Source: Achromobacter piechaudii NBRC 102461 (GTDB lineage: Bacteria > Pseudomonadota > Gammaproteobacteria > Burkholderiales > Burkholderiaceae_B). Taken from it: DNA of 64,000 nt. The notes under the pieces are model-generated. The model searched no databases. It saw only the letters and a program-made list of their open reading frames with translations, and was not told the DNA's origin. The stretch covers positions 213,242 to 277,241 of the forward strand of contig NZ_BCTK01000015.1 in NCBI RefSeq assembly GCF_001571245.1. Reading direction: 5' to 3'. The translations under genes and the position numbers were made by a program. Below, piece after piece: positions 28,977 to 38,201 of this stretch; position 1 is the first letter of the stretch, and each line of letters starts with the position of its first letter.

Positions 28977-30041
28977 ATGAAGGCGTTTTTCTCGGAAGAA
29001 CAATTGCTGCACACTCCGCAGCAATTCATGCGGCTGGGTCGGATAAGCGCCCCCACCGATCTGCCGTCCCGCGCGGAAAGCCTGCAAGGCGCCCTCGCCG
29101 CGCGAGGGATCCGCGTTCAAGCGCCTTCGGACTACGGTCGCAAGCCGCTTGAATCCATCCATAGCGCCGACTACCTGAACTTCCTGGAAACCGCCTACAC
29201 GCGCTGGCAATCGTTGAAGGCGCCCGGCGTGGACCCGGGGCCGGAGGTCTTGCCCAACCTTTCGCCTTACTACAACGGCCGCGTCGAACAAGCCGGACGC
29301 GGGCCCTGCCCGTCTCCGTCCATCGTGGCGCAAGCGGGCTATTACCTGAGCGACCTGTCGTGCCCCATCGGGCCGCAGACATGGCGCTCGGCGCTGCGTT
29401 CCACCCACAGCGCGGTGGCGGCTGCCGACCATGTCGCCAGCACGTCGGGCATGGCCTATGCGTTGTGCCGGCCGTCCGGCCACCACGCGCATCGGGACCG
29501 CGCGGGCGGGTTCTGCTATCTGAACAGCAGCGCCGCGGCGGCCAGCCGCCTGCTGCAAACGTGGTCCAAGGTGGCGGTGCTGGATGTGGATGCACACCAC
29601 GGCGATGGCACGCAGAACATCTTCTATCAGCGCGCGGACGTCATGACCGTGTCGCTGCACGCCGACCCTGGCGCCTATTACCCCTTCTATACCGGCTACG
29701 CGGAAGAACGCGGCTACGGCGCGGGCGAAGGCTGCAACCTGAACCTGCCGCTGGCCCATGGCTCGGGCAACGACCCGTTCCTGGCCGCGCTGGACACGGC
29801 CCTGACCGCGCTGTCGGGCTACGCACCAGAGGCCCTGGTGCTGGCGCTGGGGTTCGACACCTATAAAGACGACCCGATCAGCGTGCTCAAGCTGGACATC
29901 GACGCCTACCGCGACATCGGCGCGCGCGTGGCCAGCCTGCGCCTGCCGACCGTCGTCGTGCAGGAAGGCGGCTACATGGTCCAGGCGATCGGCCCCGCCC
30001 TGGACGCGTTTCTGCAAGGCATCGGCCACGCAAGCGCCTGA
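28977..30041 (+). CDS. Histone-deacetylase-family amidohydrolase (acetylpolyamine type)
   Basis: The 354-residue enzyme shows the zinc-hydrolase core of the deacetylase superfamily: RPSGHHAHRDRAGGFCYLN with the catalytic His pair, VAVLDVDAHHGDGTQNIFY with metal Asp and His, LGFDTYKDDP with the second metal Asp, and the catalytic Tyr region QEGGYMVQ. Bacterial relatives remove acetyl groups from polyamines or other small amides. Start ATG 28977 follows GCGAGGA. Its place in an ABC-importer operon with an M20 hydrolase suggests it processes the imported compound. Confidence 0.9.
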   Translation: MKAFFSEEQLLHTPQQFMRLGRISAPTDLPSRAESLQGALAARGIRVQAPSDYGRKPLESIHSADYLNFLETAYTRWQSLKAPGVDPGPEVLPNLSPYYNGRVEQAGRGPCPSPSIVAQAGYYLSDLSCPIGPQTWRSALRSTHSAVAAADHVASTSGMAYALCRPSGHHAHRDRAGGFCYLNSSAAAASRLLQTWSKVAVLDVDAHHGDGTQNIFYQRADVMTVSLHADPGAYYPFYTGYAEERGYGAGEGCNLNLPLAHGSGNDPFLAALDTALTALSGYAPEALVLALGFDTYKDDPISVLKLDIDAYRDIGARVASLRLPTVVVQEGGYMVQAIGPALDAFLQGIGHASA

Positions 30042-30056
30042 CGCGCGGCTCATTCC

Positions 30057-30950
30057 ATGGCCTCCGTTCCCTCCGCTGTCCTCGCCACGCCCGCCACGTC
30101 ACGTAACGCGGGCGTCTTGCTGTTCTTCGCCGCGCTGGTGGCCTTCGCCACGTTCGACGCGGGTTCCAAGCACATGCTGGAACGCTACCCCGCGCCCTTC
30201 CTGAACGTGATGCGATACCTGGCGGTCATCGTGCTGGCGATCTACATGCTGTGGCGCCACAGCCCCGGACTGCGGCTGCGCGACGCGCCCGAAAAGCCGC
30301 TGCTGGTGCTGCGTGGCGTTGCGCTGGCCACGGTGGCTACCTGCTTCATGACCGCGCTGACCTGGATGCCGCTGTCCGAAGCCACCGCCATCTACTTCAC
30401 CTCGCCGCTCATCATGGTGGCGTTATCGCCCTGGCTGCTGGGCGAACAGGTGCGGCCCGTGCAGTGGCTGGCGGTAGCGGTGGGCTTTGCCGGCATGCTG
30501 CTGATCGTCCGGCCCGGCGGGGATCTGCCGCTGCTGGGCACGCTGCTGATGGCGGTGTCCGCCGTCTGCTACGCCATCTTCCAGGTGCTGACGCGCAAGC
30601 TGTCGGGCAAGGTGCCCGGCCCTGTGCAGTACGCCTATACGGCCATCATCTGCCTGGTCGCCACGGCGCTGCCAGCGCCCTTCTTTCTGCCCGACCCCTG
30701 GCCGACGCCGGCCGACATGGCAGCCATCATCGCACTGGGCGCATGCAGCGGGCTGGCGCAGGTGTTGTTGATCGCCGCGTTCCAACGGGTCTCGGCCGCC
30801 ACCCTGGCGCCCTTGAATTATTTCCAGCTGCTGCTGGCCGTGCTGTTCAGCACCTTCTGGTTCCAGCGTCCTCCAGACAGCCTCGCGCTGGCGGGCATGG
30901 CGCTGATCATGGCTTCGGGGGTGTTCCTGGCGATGCGCCGCGCCACGTAG
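30057..30950 (+). CDS. EamA/DMT-family transporter
   Basis: The 297-residue membrane protein has ten hydrophobic segments arranged as two EamA repeats of five helices (about 20-150 and 160-290). Motifs such as FASFDAGSKHML-like helix 1 and LPLSEATAIYFTSPL-like helix 4 fit the drug/metabolite transporter superfamily. The substrate is unknown; many relatives export amino acids or amines. It is the last gene of the operon, 15 bp after the deacetylase, and its end meets the convergent lacI-type gene nine bases later. Confidence 0.88.
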   Translation: MASVPSAVLATPATSRNAGVLLFFAALVAFATFDAGSKHMLERYPAPFLNVMRYLAVIVLAIYMLWRHSPGLRLRDAPEKPLLVLRGVALATVATCFMTALTWMPLSEATAIYFTSPLIMVALSPWLLGEQVRPVQWLAVAVGFAGMLLIVRPGGDLPLLGTLLMAVSAVCYAIFQVLTRKLSGKVPGPVQYAYTAIICLVATALPAPFFLPDPWPTPADMAAIIALGACSGLAQVLLIAAFQRVSAATLAPLNYFQLLLAVLFSTFWFQRPPDSLALAGMALIMASGVFLAMRRAT

Positions 30951-30959
30951 GGCCGGCGT

Positions 30960-31985
30960 TCAGCTGGTTTCGCGCTGCACCAGCGTGAAACCCAGATCCA
31001 CATGCCGCTGCGCCACCGGCTCGCCCGCCAGATGCTGCATCAGCAGCCCGGCTGCCGACACGCCGATCTGATAACGGGGCGTGGCAATGGTGGACAACGG
31101 CGGCGTGGTCCAGGCGGTGCCGGCCAGGTCATGAAAGCCAATCAGCGCCATCTGCTCGGGCACGCGCACGCCCAGCCTGCCGCACTGGAACACCGCGCCT
31201 TGGGCCAAGTCATCGTTGCAAAAGAAGACGGCATCGCAATCGGGATGCTGGTGGCGCAGGGTTTCCAGCAATGAGGCGCCCAGGCTGATCGATGATTTTT
31301 CCGGCGTCATGATTTCCAGCGTGGCGTCGTAGCAGCCCGCATCGCGCAAGGCCTGACGCGCGCCTTCGCAGCGGCGCAAGGAACGCGGATCCAATTGCGC
31401 CCCGATGATGCCGATGCGCCGCCGTCCGCGCTCGACCAGATGGCGGCAAGCCGCGTAACCCGAGTCGAATTGGGAAAAGCCTACGCTCATGTCTTCGCCA
31501 TCGGTGAGCGTTTCGATAGTGTGCACGGTGGCGATCCCCTGGCGCCGCAGCAACGCCCAGGTGCCGGGATTGTGGTCGACGCCGGTCAGGATCAACCCGT
31601 CCGGCGAATGCTGCAGGTATTTGCGCAGCAGGGATTCTTCGGCGTCCAGCGAATACCCCGTCACGCCGATCAGCATGTGATAGCCGTGCTGATCCAGCAC
31701 TTCCTTGATCCCCGAGATGATGTCCACGAACACCACGTTGCTCAAAGAGGGAATCAGCACCACGATGGTTTGCGAGCGTGCCGACGCCAGCGCGCTGGCG
31801 GCATGGTTGGGCACATAGCCCAATTCCTGGCAGACGCGGGCAATGCGCAGGCGCAGCGCTTCGGCCACCTTGTCCGGCGTGCGCAACGCACGCGATACGG
31901 TGATGGCGCTGACGCCAGCGCGCCGCGCCACCTCTTGCATGGTGATGCGGCCTGCGTGCGAACTTCGAGGTTTACGGATGGACAT
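30960..31985 (-). CDS. LacI-family regulator (gluconate-operon type)
   Basis: The 341-residue repressor has an N-terminal LacI helix-turn-helix (residues 13-65: ITMQEVARRAGVSAITVSRA and the hinge ALASARSQTI). A periplasmic-binding-like effector domain follows (about 70-335), with IPSLSNVVFVDIISGI as its first strand and helix. It lies divergent to a TRAP transporter, and a perfect palindrome between them is its probable operator. Because the operon includes a sugar-acid dehydratase, the effector may be an aldonate or a derivative. Confidence 0.92.
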   Translation of the reverse strand: MSIRKPRSSHAGRITMQEVARRAGVSAITVSRALRTPDKVAEALRLRIARVCQELGYVPNHAASALASARSQTIVVLIPSLSNVVFVDIISGIKEVLDQHGYHMLIGVTGYSLDAEESLLRKYLQHSPDGLILTGVDHNPGTWALLRRQGIATVHTIETLTDGEDMSVGFSQFDSGYAACRHLVERGRRRIGIIGAQLDPRSLRRCEGARQALRDAGCYDATLEIMTPEKSSISLGASLLETLRHQHPDCDAVFFCNDDLAQGAVFQCGRLGVRVPEQMALIGFHDLAGTAWTTPPLSTIATPRYQIGVSAAGLLMQHLAGEPVAQRHVDLGFTLVQRETS

Positions 31986-32050
31986 CGGCCTTCAGGATCG
32001 GGTGGGCAGCGCGTAGTCTGACGCAAAAACTGGGGCTTGCCAAAAGCAAA

Positions 32051-32066
32051 ATGTTAGCGCTAACAT
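32051..32066. promoter_or_regulatory. Perfect palindromic LacI-family operator
   Basis: ATGTTAGCGCTAACAT is a 16-bp perfect palindrome with the central CG typical of LacI/GntR-gluconate sites. It lies 65 bp upstream of the regulator gene and 52 bp upstream of dctQ, so one site can control both directions. Confidence 0.88.
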
Positions 32067-32118
32067 CCGCCAAAGCATAAACGAAAAAGGCCCCGGAAAA
32101 CCGGGGTAGGAGACAAAC

Positions 32119-32661
32119 ATGCAAGCCTTGCCTTCCGGGCGGCCCGGCGGTTCGCCGTTGTCGCGCGCCGCCGATTGGTGTTTTGCGTTGCAGACCTGGC
32201 TGATGGTCGCCTGTCTGGTCGTCATGGTCGTGCTGCTGTTTGGCAACGTGGCGCTGCGCTACCTCTTCAATTCCGGCATCAACGCGTCCGACGAGGTGTC
32301 TCGCCTGGCGTTTGTCTGGCTGATTTTCCTGGGCGCCGTCATTGCCTTGCGCGAGCACCAGCACATCGGCGTGACGATGCTGGTCGAGCGCTTCGGCCCG
32401 CGTGCGCGCCGCATCTCGCATCTGTTCTGTCAGTTGCTGGTGCTGTGGGTGCTGTGGCTGATGGCGCAAGGCAGCTGGGTGCAGACCGTCATCGGCATGG
32501 ACACCGTGCTGCCCGTCACGGGCATGCGGCTGGCGGTGTTCAACACGGCGGCGTTGTACGCGTCGGTGGCCATGGCCATCCTGACCCTGATCGACATCGT
32601 GCGCGTGCTGGCCGGCGGCCCCTTGCCCGCCGAATCCAGCCCCGAAGACCCGCTCGTCTGA
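32119..32661 (+). CDS. TRAP transporter small permease (DctQ type)
   Basis: The 180-residue protein has four hydrophobic helices (about 27-48, 63-85, 103-125 and 145-165), as in DctQ/TRAP small subunits. A conserved-looking acidic and aromatic segment, NASDEVSRLAFVWLIFLGA, lies in helix 2. A ribosome site (TAGGAGAC) precedes ATG 32119. It joins the large subunit encoded next (55-bp gap) in the inner membrane. Confidence 0.9.
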   Translation: MQALPSGRPGGSPLSRAADWCFALQTWLMVACLVVMVVLLFGNVALRYLFNSGINASDEVSRLAFVWLIFLGAVIALREHQHIGVTMLVERFGPRARRISHLFCQLLVLWVLWLMAQGSWVQTVIGMDTVLPVTGMRLAVFNTAALYASVAMAILTLIDIVRVLAGGPLPAESSPEDPLV

Positions 32662-32716
32662 TCCGGGCTCTGCCCACCCTCACGCGCCCGCCCCCTTCCC
32701 CGCCCGGAATCCTGCA

Positions 32717-33997
32717 ATGATCCTGACCGTCTTCCTGCTAGTGCTGCTGGGGCTGATCGCCCTGGGCATGCCGATCGCCTTTGCGCTGCTGCTCAGTGCC
32801 CTGGCCATGATGTTCCAGCTGGACTTCTACGACACCCAAATCCTCGCGCAGAACATGCTGACGGGCGCCAACAGCTTCACGCTGATGGCCGTGCCGCTGT
32901 TCATGCTGGCCGGCGAGCTGATGAACGCTGGCGGCATCTCGCGCCGCATCGTGCGCCTGGCCAGCATGTTCGTCGGTCACGTTCAAGGCGGGCTGGGCTA
33001 CGTCGCGATTTTTGCCAGCGTGCTGCTGGCCGCGCTGTCCGGCTCCGCGGTGGCCGATGCCGCTGCGCTGGGCTCCTTGCTGATCCCCATGCTGCGCGAA
33101 AAAGGCTATGACGCGGGACAGGCGTCCGGCCTGATCGCAGCGGGCGGCATCGTGGCGCCCATCATTCCGCCGTCGATCTCATTCATCATCTTCGGCGTGG
33201 CCACCAACGTCTCCATCACCAAGCTGTTCTTCGCGGGTATCGCGCCCGGCCTGATGATGGGCCTGACCCTGGTGGCGGTATGGACGTGGGTGGCGCGCAA
33301 GCACGGCAGCATCAAGCCGTCGCCGCGCGAGCCGTGGCGCAATCGCATCAAGGCGCTGCGCGAATCGATATGGGCACTGATGCTGCCGGTCATCATCATC
33401 GGCGGGCTGCGCGGCGGGGTGTTCACGCCGACCGAAGCGGCCGTGGTGGCGGCGGTCTACGCCCTGGGTGTCAGCCTGTTCGTCTATCGCGAGATCGGCC
33501 TGCGCGACCTCCTGCCCCTGTTCGTGAACGCCGCGCGCACGACCGCCGTGGTGATGTTCCTGGTTGCCGCCGCGATGGTGTCGTCCTACATGATCACGCT
33601 GGCGGACATGCCGCAGGACCTGATCGCGCTGCTGGAACCGGTCATGGACCAGCCCAAGCTGCTGATGTTCGCCTTGCTGGTGCTGCTGACCCTGGTGGGC
33701 ACCGTCATGGACCTGACCCCCACCATCCTGATCCTGGCGCCGGTGCTGATGCCCGTGGTGACCAAGGCCGGCATCGACCCCGTGTACTTCGGCGTCATGT
33801 TCGTGATGGTCGGCTGCGTGGGCTTGCTGACCCCGCCCGTAGGCACCGTGCTGAACGTGGTCTGCGGCGTCGCCCGCATCAATATGGAAACCATCTGCAG
33901 GGGCGTGTGGCGCTACGTTGTCGCCTACACGGTCCTGCTGATTCTGCTGGTGATCTTCCCCGAACTGATCACCGTACCCGCACGCTGGATGCACTAG
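32717..33997 (+). CDS. TRAP transporter large permease (DctM type)
   Basis: The 426-residue protein has about twelve hydrophobic segments and the DctM signatures GMPIAFALLLSA near the N-terminus, FMLAGELMNAGGISRRIVRL and SGSAVADAAALGSLLIPMLR. It forms the sodium-driven channel unit of the transporter together with the small permease. The next gene, the solute receptor, follows after 27 bp with a GGAGGAG ribosome site. Confidence 0.94.
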   Translation: MILTVFLLVLLGLIALGMPIAFALLLSALAMMFQLDFYDTQILAQNMLTGANSFTLMAVPLFMLAGELMNAGGISRRIVRLASMFVGHVQGGLGYVAIFASVLLAALSGSAVADAAALGSLLIPMLREKGYDAGQASGLIAAGGIVAPIIPPSISFIIFGVATNVSITKLFFAGIAPGLMMGLTLVAVWTWVARKHGSIKPSPREPWRNRIKALRESIWALMLPVIIIGGLRGGVFTPTEAAVVAAVYALGVSLFVYREIGLRDLLPLFVNAARTTAVVMFLVAAAMVSSYMITLADMPQDLIALLEPVMDQPKLLMFALLVLLTLVGTVMDLTPTILILAPVLMPVVTKAGIDPVYFGVMFVMVGCVGLLTPPVGTVLNVVCGVARINMETICRGVWRYVVAYTVLLILLVIFPELITVPARWMH

Positions 33998-34024
33998 CGG
34001 CAAAAAACCCCAAGGAGGAGCACC

Positions 34025-35041
34025 ATGACCATTCGATTCAAAACCCGTTTACTCGTGTTGGCGACCGCGCTGTCCTGCGCCGTTGCCGGCGTGGCCGCCG
34101 CGGCCGACGTCAAGCCGCGCCTGATCCGTTTCGGCTACGGCCTGAACGAAGAAAGCGTCCAAGGCCGCGCCGCGCGCTACCTGGCGCAAGAGCTGGAGAA
34201 AGTCAGCGGCGGCAAATTGAAGATGAAGACCTTCGGCTCCGCCAACCTGGGTTCGGACGAGCAGATGCAAGGCGCGCTGGCTGGCGGCGCCCAGGAAATG
34301 ATGGTGGGATCGACCGCGCCGCTGGCGGGCATGGTCAAGGAATTCGGCGTGTTCGACCTGCCCTTCCTGTTCAACAGCGAAAAGGAAGCGGACGCGGTGC
34401 TGGACGGCCAGTTGGGCCAGGATATGCTGAAGAAGCTGGAAGCCAAGGGCCTGGTCGGTCTGGTCTATTGGGAAAACGGTTTTCGCAACATGACCAATTC
34501 CAAGCGCCCGATCGCGCGTGCGGAAGACCTGCAAGGCATCAAGCTGCGCGTCATGCAGAACCAGATCGCGCTGGGCGTGTTCAACACGCTGGGCGCCAAC
34601 GCCGTGCCGATGCCGTTCTCTGAACTGTTCACCGCGCTGGAAACGCGCACGGTCGATGGCCAGGAAAACCCCATCACCACCATTCAAAGCAGCAAGTTCT
34701 ACGAAGTGCAGCCCTTCCTGACGATCACGCGCCACGTTTACACCCCGTGGGTCGTGATGGCGTCCAAGAAGTGGTGGGACACGCTGTCGCCGGACGAGCA
34801 GAAGCTGGTGCGGCAGGCAGCCGAGGCCTCGCGCGATTTCGAGCGCAAGGATAGCCGCGCCGATTCCACCAAGGCCATGACCACGCTTGAACAGGCTGGC
34901 ATGAAGATCAACACCGTCAGCCCCGAAGAAGTGGCCCGCATGCGCCAGAAGGTGCAACCGGTGGTCGACAAATACACGCAGGAATTGGGCCCCGACCTCA
35001 TCAAGCAGTTGAACGATGAGATTCAGAAGGCGCGCAACTGA
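34025..35041 (+). CDS. TRAP transporter solute receptor (DctP type)
   Basis: The 338-residue periplasmic protein has a signal peptide (residues 1-26, ending AAAAD) and the DctP fold. Recognisable parts are IRFGYGLNEESVQGRAARYL, the AGGAQEMMVGSTAPLAG segment and LQGIKLRVMQNQIALGVFNT, with the conserved Arg that usually binds the substrate carboxylate. This fits an acidic sugar as ligand, which agrees with the dehydratase gene downstream. Confidence 0.93.
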   Translation: MTIRFKTRLLVLATALSCAVAGVAAAADVKPRLIRFGYGLNEESVQGRAARYLAQELEKVSGGKLKMKTFGSANLGSDEQMQGALAGGAQEMMVGSTAPLAGMVKEFGVFDLPFLFNSEKEADAVLDGQLGQDMLKKLEAKGLVGLVYWENGFRNMTNSKRPIARAEDLQGIKLRVMQNQIALGVFNTLGANAVPMPFSELFTALETRTVDGQENPITTIQSSKFYEVQPFLTITRHVYTPWVVMASKKWWDTLSPDEQKLVRQAAEASRDFERKDSRADSTKAMTTLEQAGMKINTVSPEEVARMRQKVQPVVDKYTQELGPDLIKQLNDEIQKARN

Positions 35042-35084
35042 CGCCTTCGTCACTGACGCCCACGCGAAGCAAAGCGAGTTCACC

Positions 35085-36866
35085 ATGTCTCAGATACCCC
35101 GCAAATTGCGCAGCCAGAAATGGTTCGACGACCCCTCGCACGCCGATATGACGGCGATCTACGTCGAGCGCTACCTTAACTACGGCCTGACGCGTCAGGA
35201 GCTGCAATCCGGGCGGCCGATCATCGGCATCGCCCAGACCGGCAGCGACCTGGCGCCCTGCAACCGGCATCACCTGGCGCTGGCCGAGCGCATCAAGGCG
35301 GGTATCCGCGACGCGGGTGGCATTCCGATGGAGTTCCCGGTGCATCCGCTGGCCGAGCAAGGCCGGCGGCCCACCGCCGCACTGGACCGGAACCTGGCCT
35401 ACCTGGGCCTGGTCGAGATCCTGCACGGCTATCCGCTGGACGGCGTGGTGCTGACCACCGGTTGCGACAAGACCACGCCCGCCTGCCTGATGGCCGCCGC
35501 CACCGTCGACCTGCCCGCCATCGTGCTGTCGGGCGGGCCGATGCTGGACGGCTGGCACGACGGCCAGCGGGTGGGCTCCGGTACGGTCATCTGGCATGCG
35601 CGCAACCTCATGGCGGCGGGCAAGCTGGACTACGAAGGCTTCATGACCTTGGCCACCGCGTCCTCGCCATCGGTGGGCCACTGCAACACCATGGGCACCG
35701 CGCTGTCCATGAATTCGCTGGCCGAAGCGCTGGGCATGTCGCTGCCCACCTGCGCCAGCATTCCCGCGCCTTACCGCGAACGCGCACAGATGGCCTACGC
35801 CACCGGCATGCGTATCTGCGATATGGTGCGCGAAGATCTGCGCCCATCGAAAATCCTGACGCGCGAGGCGTTCGAGAACGCCATCGTCGTGGCCTCGGCG
35901 CTGGGCGCGTCCAGCAACTGTCCGCCCCACCTGATCGCCATGGCGCGCCATGCCGGCATCGACCTGAGCCTGGACGACTGGCAACGCCTGGGCGAAGACG
36001 TGCCGCTGCTGGTCAATTGCGTACCGGCCGGCGAGCACCTGGGCGAAGGCTTTCACCGCGCGGGCGGCGTGCCCGCCGTGATGCACGAATTGCTGGTGGC
36101 CGGCCGACTGCACGCGGATTGCCCGACCGTGTCGGGCCGCAGCATCGGCGACATCGCCGCCGCATCCAAGACCCGCGACACCGACGTCATCCGACCCTGC
36201 GACGCGCCGCTCAAGCACCGGGCCGGCTTCATCGTGCTGTCCGGCAACTTCTTTGACAGCGCCATCATCAAGATGTCGGTGGTGGGCGAAGCGTTCCGCC
36301 GCACCTATCTGTCCGAGCCCGGTTCAGAAAACGCGTTCGAAGCACGCGCCATCGTCTTCGAAGGCCCCGAGGACTATCACGCCCGCATCGAAGACCCGTC
36401 GCTGAACATCGACGAACACTGCATCCTGGTGATACGCGGCGCCGGCACCGTCGGTTATCCGGGCAGCGCGGAAGTGGTGAACATGGCCCCGCCCTCGCAC
36501 CTGATCAAGCGCGGCGTAGACTCGTTGCCTTGTCTGGGAGACGGGCGGCAAAGCGGCACCTCGGCCAGCCCCTCCATCCTGAACATGTCGCCCGAAGCCG
36601 CCGTGGGCGGCGGACTGGCGCTGCTGCGTACCGGCGACAAGATCCGCGTCGATTTGAATCAGCGCAGCGTGACGGCTTTGGTCGACGATGCGGAAATGGA
36701 ACGGCGCAAGCAGGAACCGCCCTACCAGGCGCCCGCTTCGCAGACGCCGTGGCAGGAGATCTACCGGCAGATGGTCGGTCAACTGTCGACCGGTGGCTGC
36801 CTGGAACCGGCGACGCTTTACCTGAAAGTGATCGAAACGCGAGGCGACCCGCGCCACTCGCATTGA
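35085..36866 (+). CDS. IlvD/Edd-family sugar-acid dehydratase
   Basis: The 593-residue enzyme belongs to the dehydratases that act on dihydroxy acids, phosphogluconate or free aldonates. The three iron-sulfur Cys are in LAPCNRHH, TTGCDKTTPAC and VGHCNTMGTA. Length and pattern fit the pentonate/xylonate dehydratase subgroup better than IlvD itself. That, and the TRAP-LacI context, suggest a role in aldonic-acid catabolism. The specific substrate (arabinonate, xylonate or other) is inference. Start ATG 35085 was chosen by N-terminal similarity (RKLRSQKWFDDPSHADMTAI). Confidence 0.9.
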   Translation: MSQIPRKLRSQKWFDDPSHADMTAIYVERYLNYGLTRQELQSGRPIIGIAQTGSDLAPCNRHHLALAERIKAGIRDAGGIPMEFPVHPLAEQGRRPTAALDRNLAYLGLVEILHGYPLDGVVLTTGCDKTTPACLMAAATVDLPAIVLSGGPMLDGWHDGQRVGSGTVIWHARNLMAAGKLDYEGFMTLATASSPSVGHCNTMGTALSMNSLAEALGMSLPTCASIPAPYRERAQMAYATGMRICDMVREDLRPSKILTREAFENAIVVASALGASSNCPPHLIAMARHAGIDLSLDDWQRLGEDVPLLVNCVPAGEHLGEGFHRAGGVPAVMHELLVAGRLHADCPTVSGRSIGDIAAASKTRDTDVIRPCDAPLKHRAGFIVLSGNFFDSAIIKMSVVGEAFRRTYLSEPGSENAFEARAIVFEGPEDYHARIEDPSLNIDEHCILVIRGAGTVGYPGSAEVVNMAPPSHLIKRGVDSLPCLGDGRQSGTSASPSILNMSPEAAVGGGLALLRTGDKIRVDLNQRSVTALVDDAEMERRKQEPPYQAPASQTPWQEIYRQMVGQLSTGGCLEPATLYLKVIETRGDPRHSH

Positions 36867-36894
36867 TCGCCCTGCAACGATGCGCGGCGACGCG

Positions 36895-37290
36895 CTATCG
36901 TTGCAAGGGTTCGCCGCCGGCGTCCGACGATCTGGGCGCCGGCCGGCTCAAGACATAGGCCGCGCTGGCCACGAAGAACAGGCCGACTCCCACGGCCAGC
37001 GGCCACGACGGATGCGCGCTCCACCAGAACAGCCCGTACCCCACCGCCATGCCCAGGCACGCGTAGGTTTTCCCCTTGCGCGACACTGCCTTCTGGTCAC
37101 GCCAGATGCGCAGGGGCGGTCCGTAAGTCGGACTGTCCAACAACCACTTTTCCAGGCGCGGAGACGAGCGCGAGAAGCAGCCCACCGCCAAGATCAGGAA
37201 AATCGTCGTCGGCATGACCGGCAAAAATGCGCCGATGACGCCCAATGCCAACATCACGCAGCCCAACGCCAACCATAGAGCTTTCATCAT
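36895..37290 (-). CDS. ybaN: YbaN/DUF454-family inner-membrane protein
   Basis: The 131-residue protein begins with a hydrophobic helix and the family hallmark LGVIGAFLPVMPTTIFLILAV, followed by CFSRSSPRLEKWLLDSP. Two more hydrophobic segments complete the domain (about 78-115). Function is unknown. It is convergent with the dehydratase gene, and its C-terminal tail is polar. Confidence 0.85.
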   Translation of the reverse strand: MMKALWLALGCVMLALGVIGAFLPVMPTTIFLILAVGCFSRSSPRLEKWLLDSPTYGPPLRIWRDQKAVSRKGKTYACLGMAVGYGLFWWSAHPSWPLAVGVGLFFVASAAYVLSRPAPRSSDAGGEPLQR

Positions 37291-37353
37291 GATGGTCAGC
37301 AGAATATCGCAAATGCCGGCAGAGCAGCCGCGATCGATGGGACGATAAAAGGG

Positions 37354-38070
37354 TTAACTGCGAGGCTCCGGCATTTGGCTGCGCAGCATTTCCATGAATT
37401 TCGGGCTGGGCGATCCGCCCGCCTCGCGCGCCTTGACCACCATCGCCCAGGCTTGATCGTATTGGCCGCGCCAGTAGTAGGCGGTTGCCCAGGAGGAATA
37501 CAGATAGCCTTTGTCGGGTTCGACCGCCTCGCCCTTGCGGTACCACTCATCGGAACGCGCGGTGGCCGCCACGCGCGCCTCGGGCGGCAGCGTCTTGTCT
37601 TCCGCCGCGCAGCGCGCGGCAATGCGGCCCGCGTCGGCGTAGATGCCCTGGAAGGTCGGAGGATCATGGCTGATCGCCAGATCCATCATGCTCATCGCCT
37701 GGCAAAACTTGCCCTGGTCATGCAACACCGCCGCAAAGCCGGTATAGGCCTCGGGATTGTCCGGGTTCAGTAGCCAGGCTTGGTTGAACCGACGCATCGC
37801 CATGCCCAATTGGTCGGCTTGATAAAACCGATAACCCTGCGCCACCCAGGCCTGCGAGGCCTTGCTGGCAGACCCGAACGCCCCGATCGCGTCGGCCCTC
37901 AGTTTCTGGTCACCGGCCTGCAATTGCGCGGCGGCCGATCGATCCATGCCGCCATACATGGGCAATTCGTCAATGCGCGGCTGCGCCTGCGCTGCGGGCG
38001 GCGGCCGGTTGACGCAGGCGGCAAGCCAAATGCAGGGAAGCAGCAGTATTGCCTTGGTGTAGGTGTGCAT
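37354..38070 (-). CDS. TPR-repeat lipoprotein, 238 aa
   Basis: The signal MHTYTKAILLLPCIWLAAC gives a lipobox (Leu-Ala-Ala-Cys at about residue 19), so the mature protein is lipid-anchored. Residues about 75-130 contain tetratricopeptide-like helices (GYRFYQADQLGMAMRRFNQA and NPDNPEAYTGFAAVLHDQGK), and another pair lies near the C-terminus (SSWATAYYWRGQYDQAWAMV). Such lipoproteins often scaffold envelope complexes. The role of this one is unknown. Confidence 0.85.
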   Translation of the reverse strand: MHTYTKAILLLPCIWLAACVNRPPPAAQAQPRIDELPMYGGMDRSAAAQLQAGDQKLRADAIGAFGSASKASQAWVAQGYRFYQADQLGMAMRRFNQAWLLNPDNPEAYTGFAAVLHDQGKFCQAMSMMDLAISHDPPTFQGIYADAGRIAARCAAEDKTLPPEARVAATARSDEWYRKGEAVEPDKGYLYSSWATAYYWRGQYDQAWAMVVKAREAGGSPSPKFMEMLRSQMPEPRS

Positions 38071-38201
38071 GGTTCAAAGGCTGAAAGATATGCGGGACCT
38101 TATCAGATAAGGCCGCGCTTGCGCGGAGACTCACTGCACACGTCAGGGGCTGGCATGTCACTTGCTGAAGAAGTGCGATTTCCAATCCTTGGGGGACCGC
38201 G

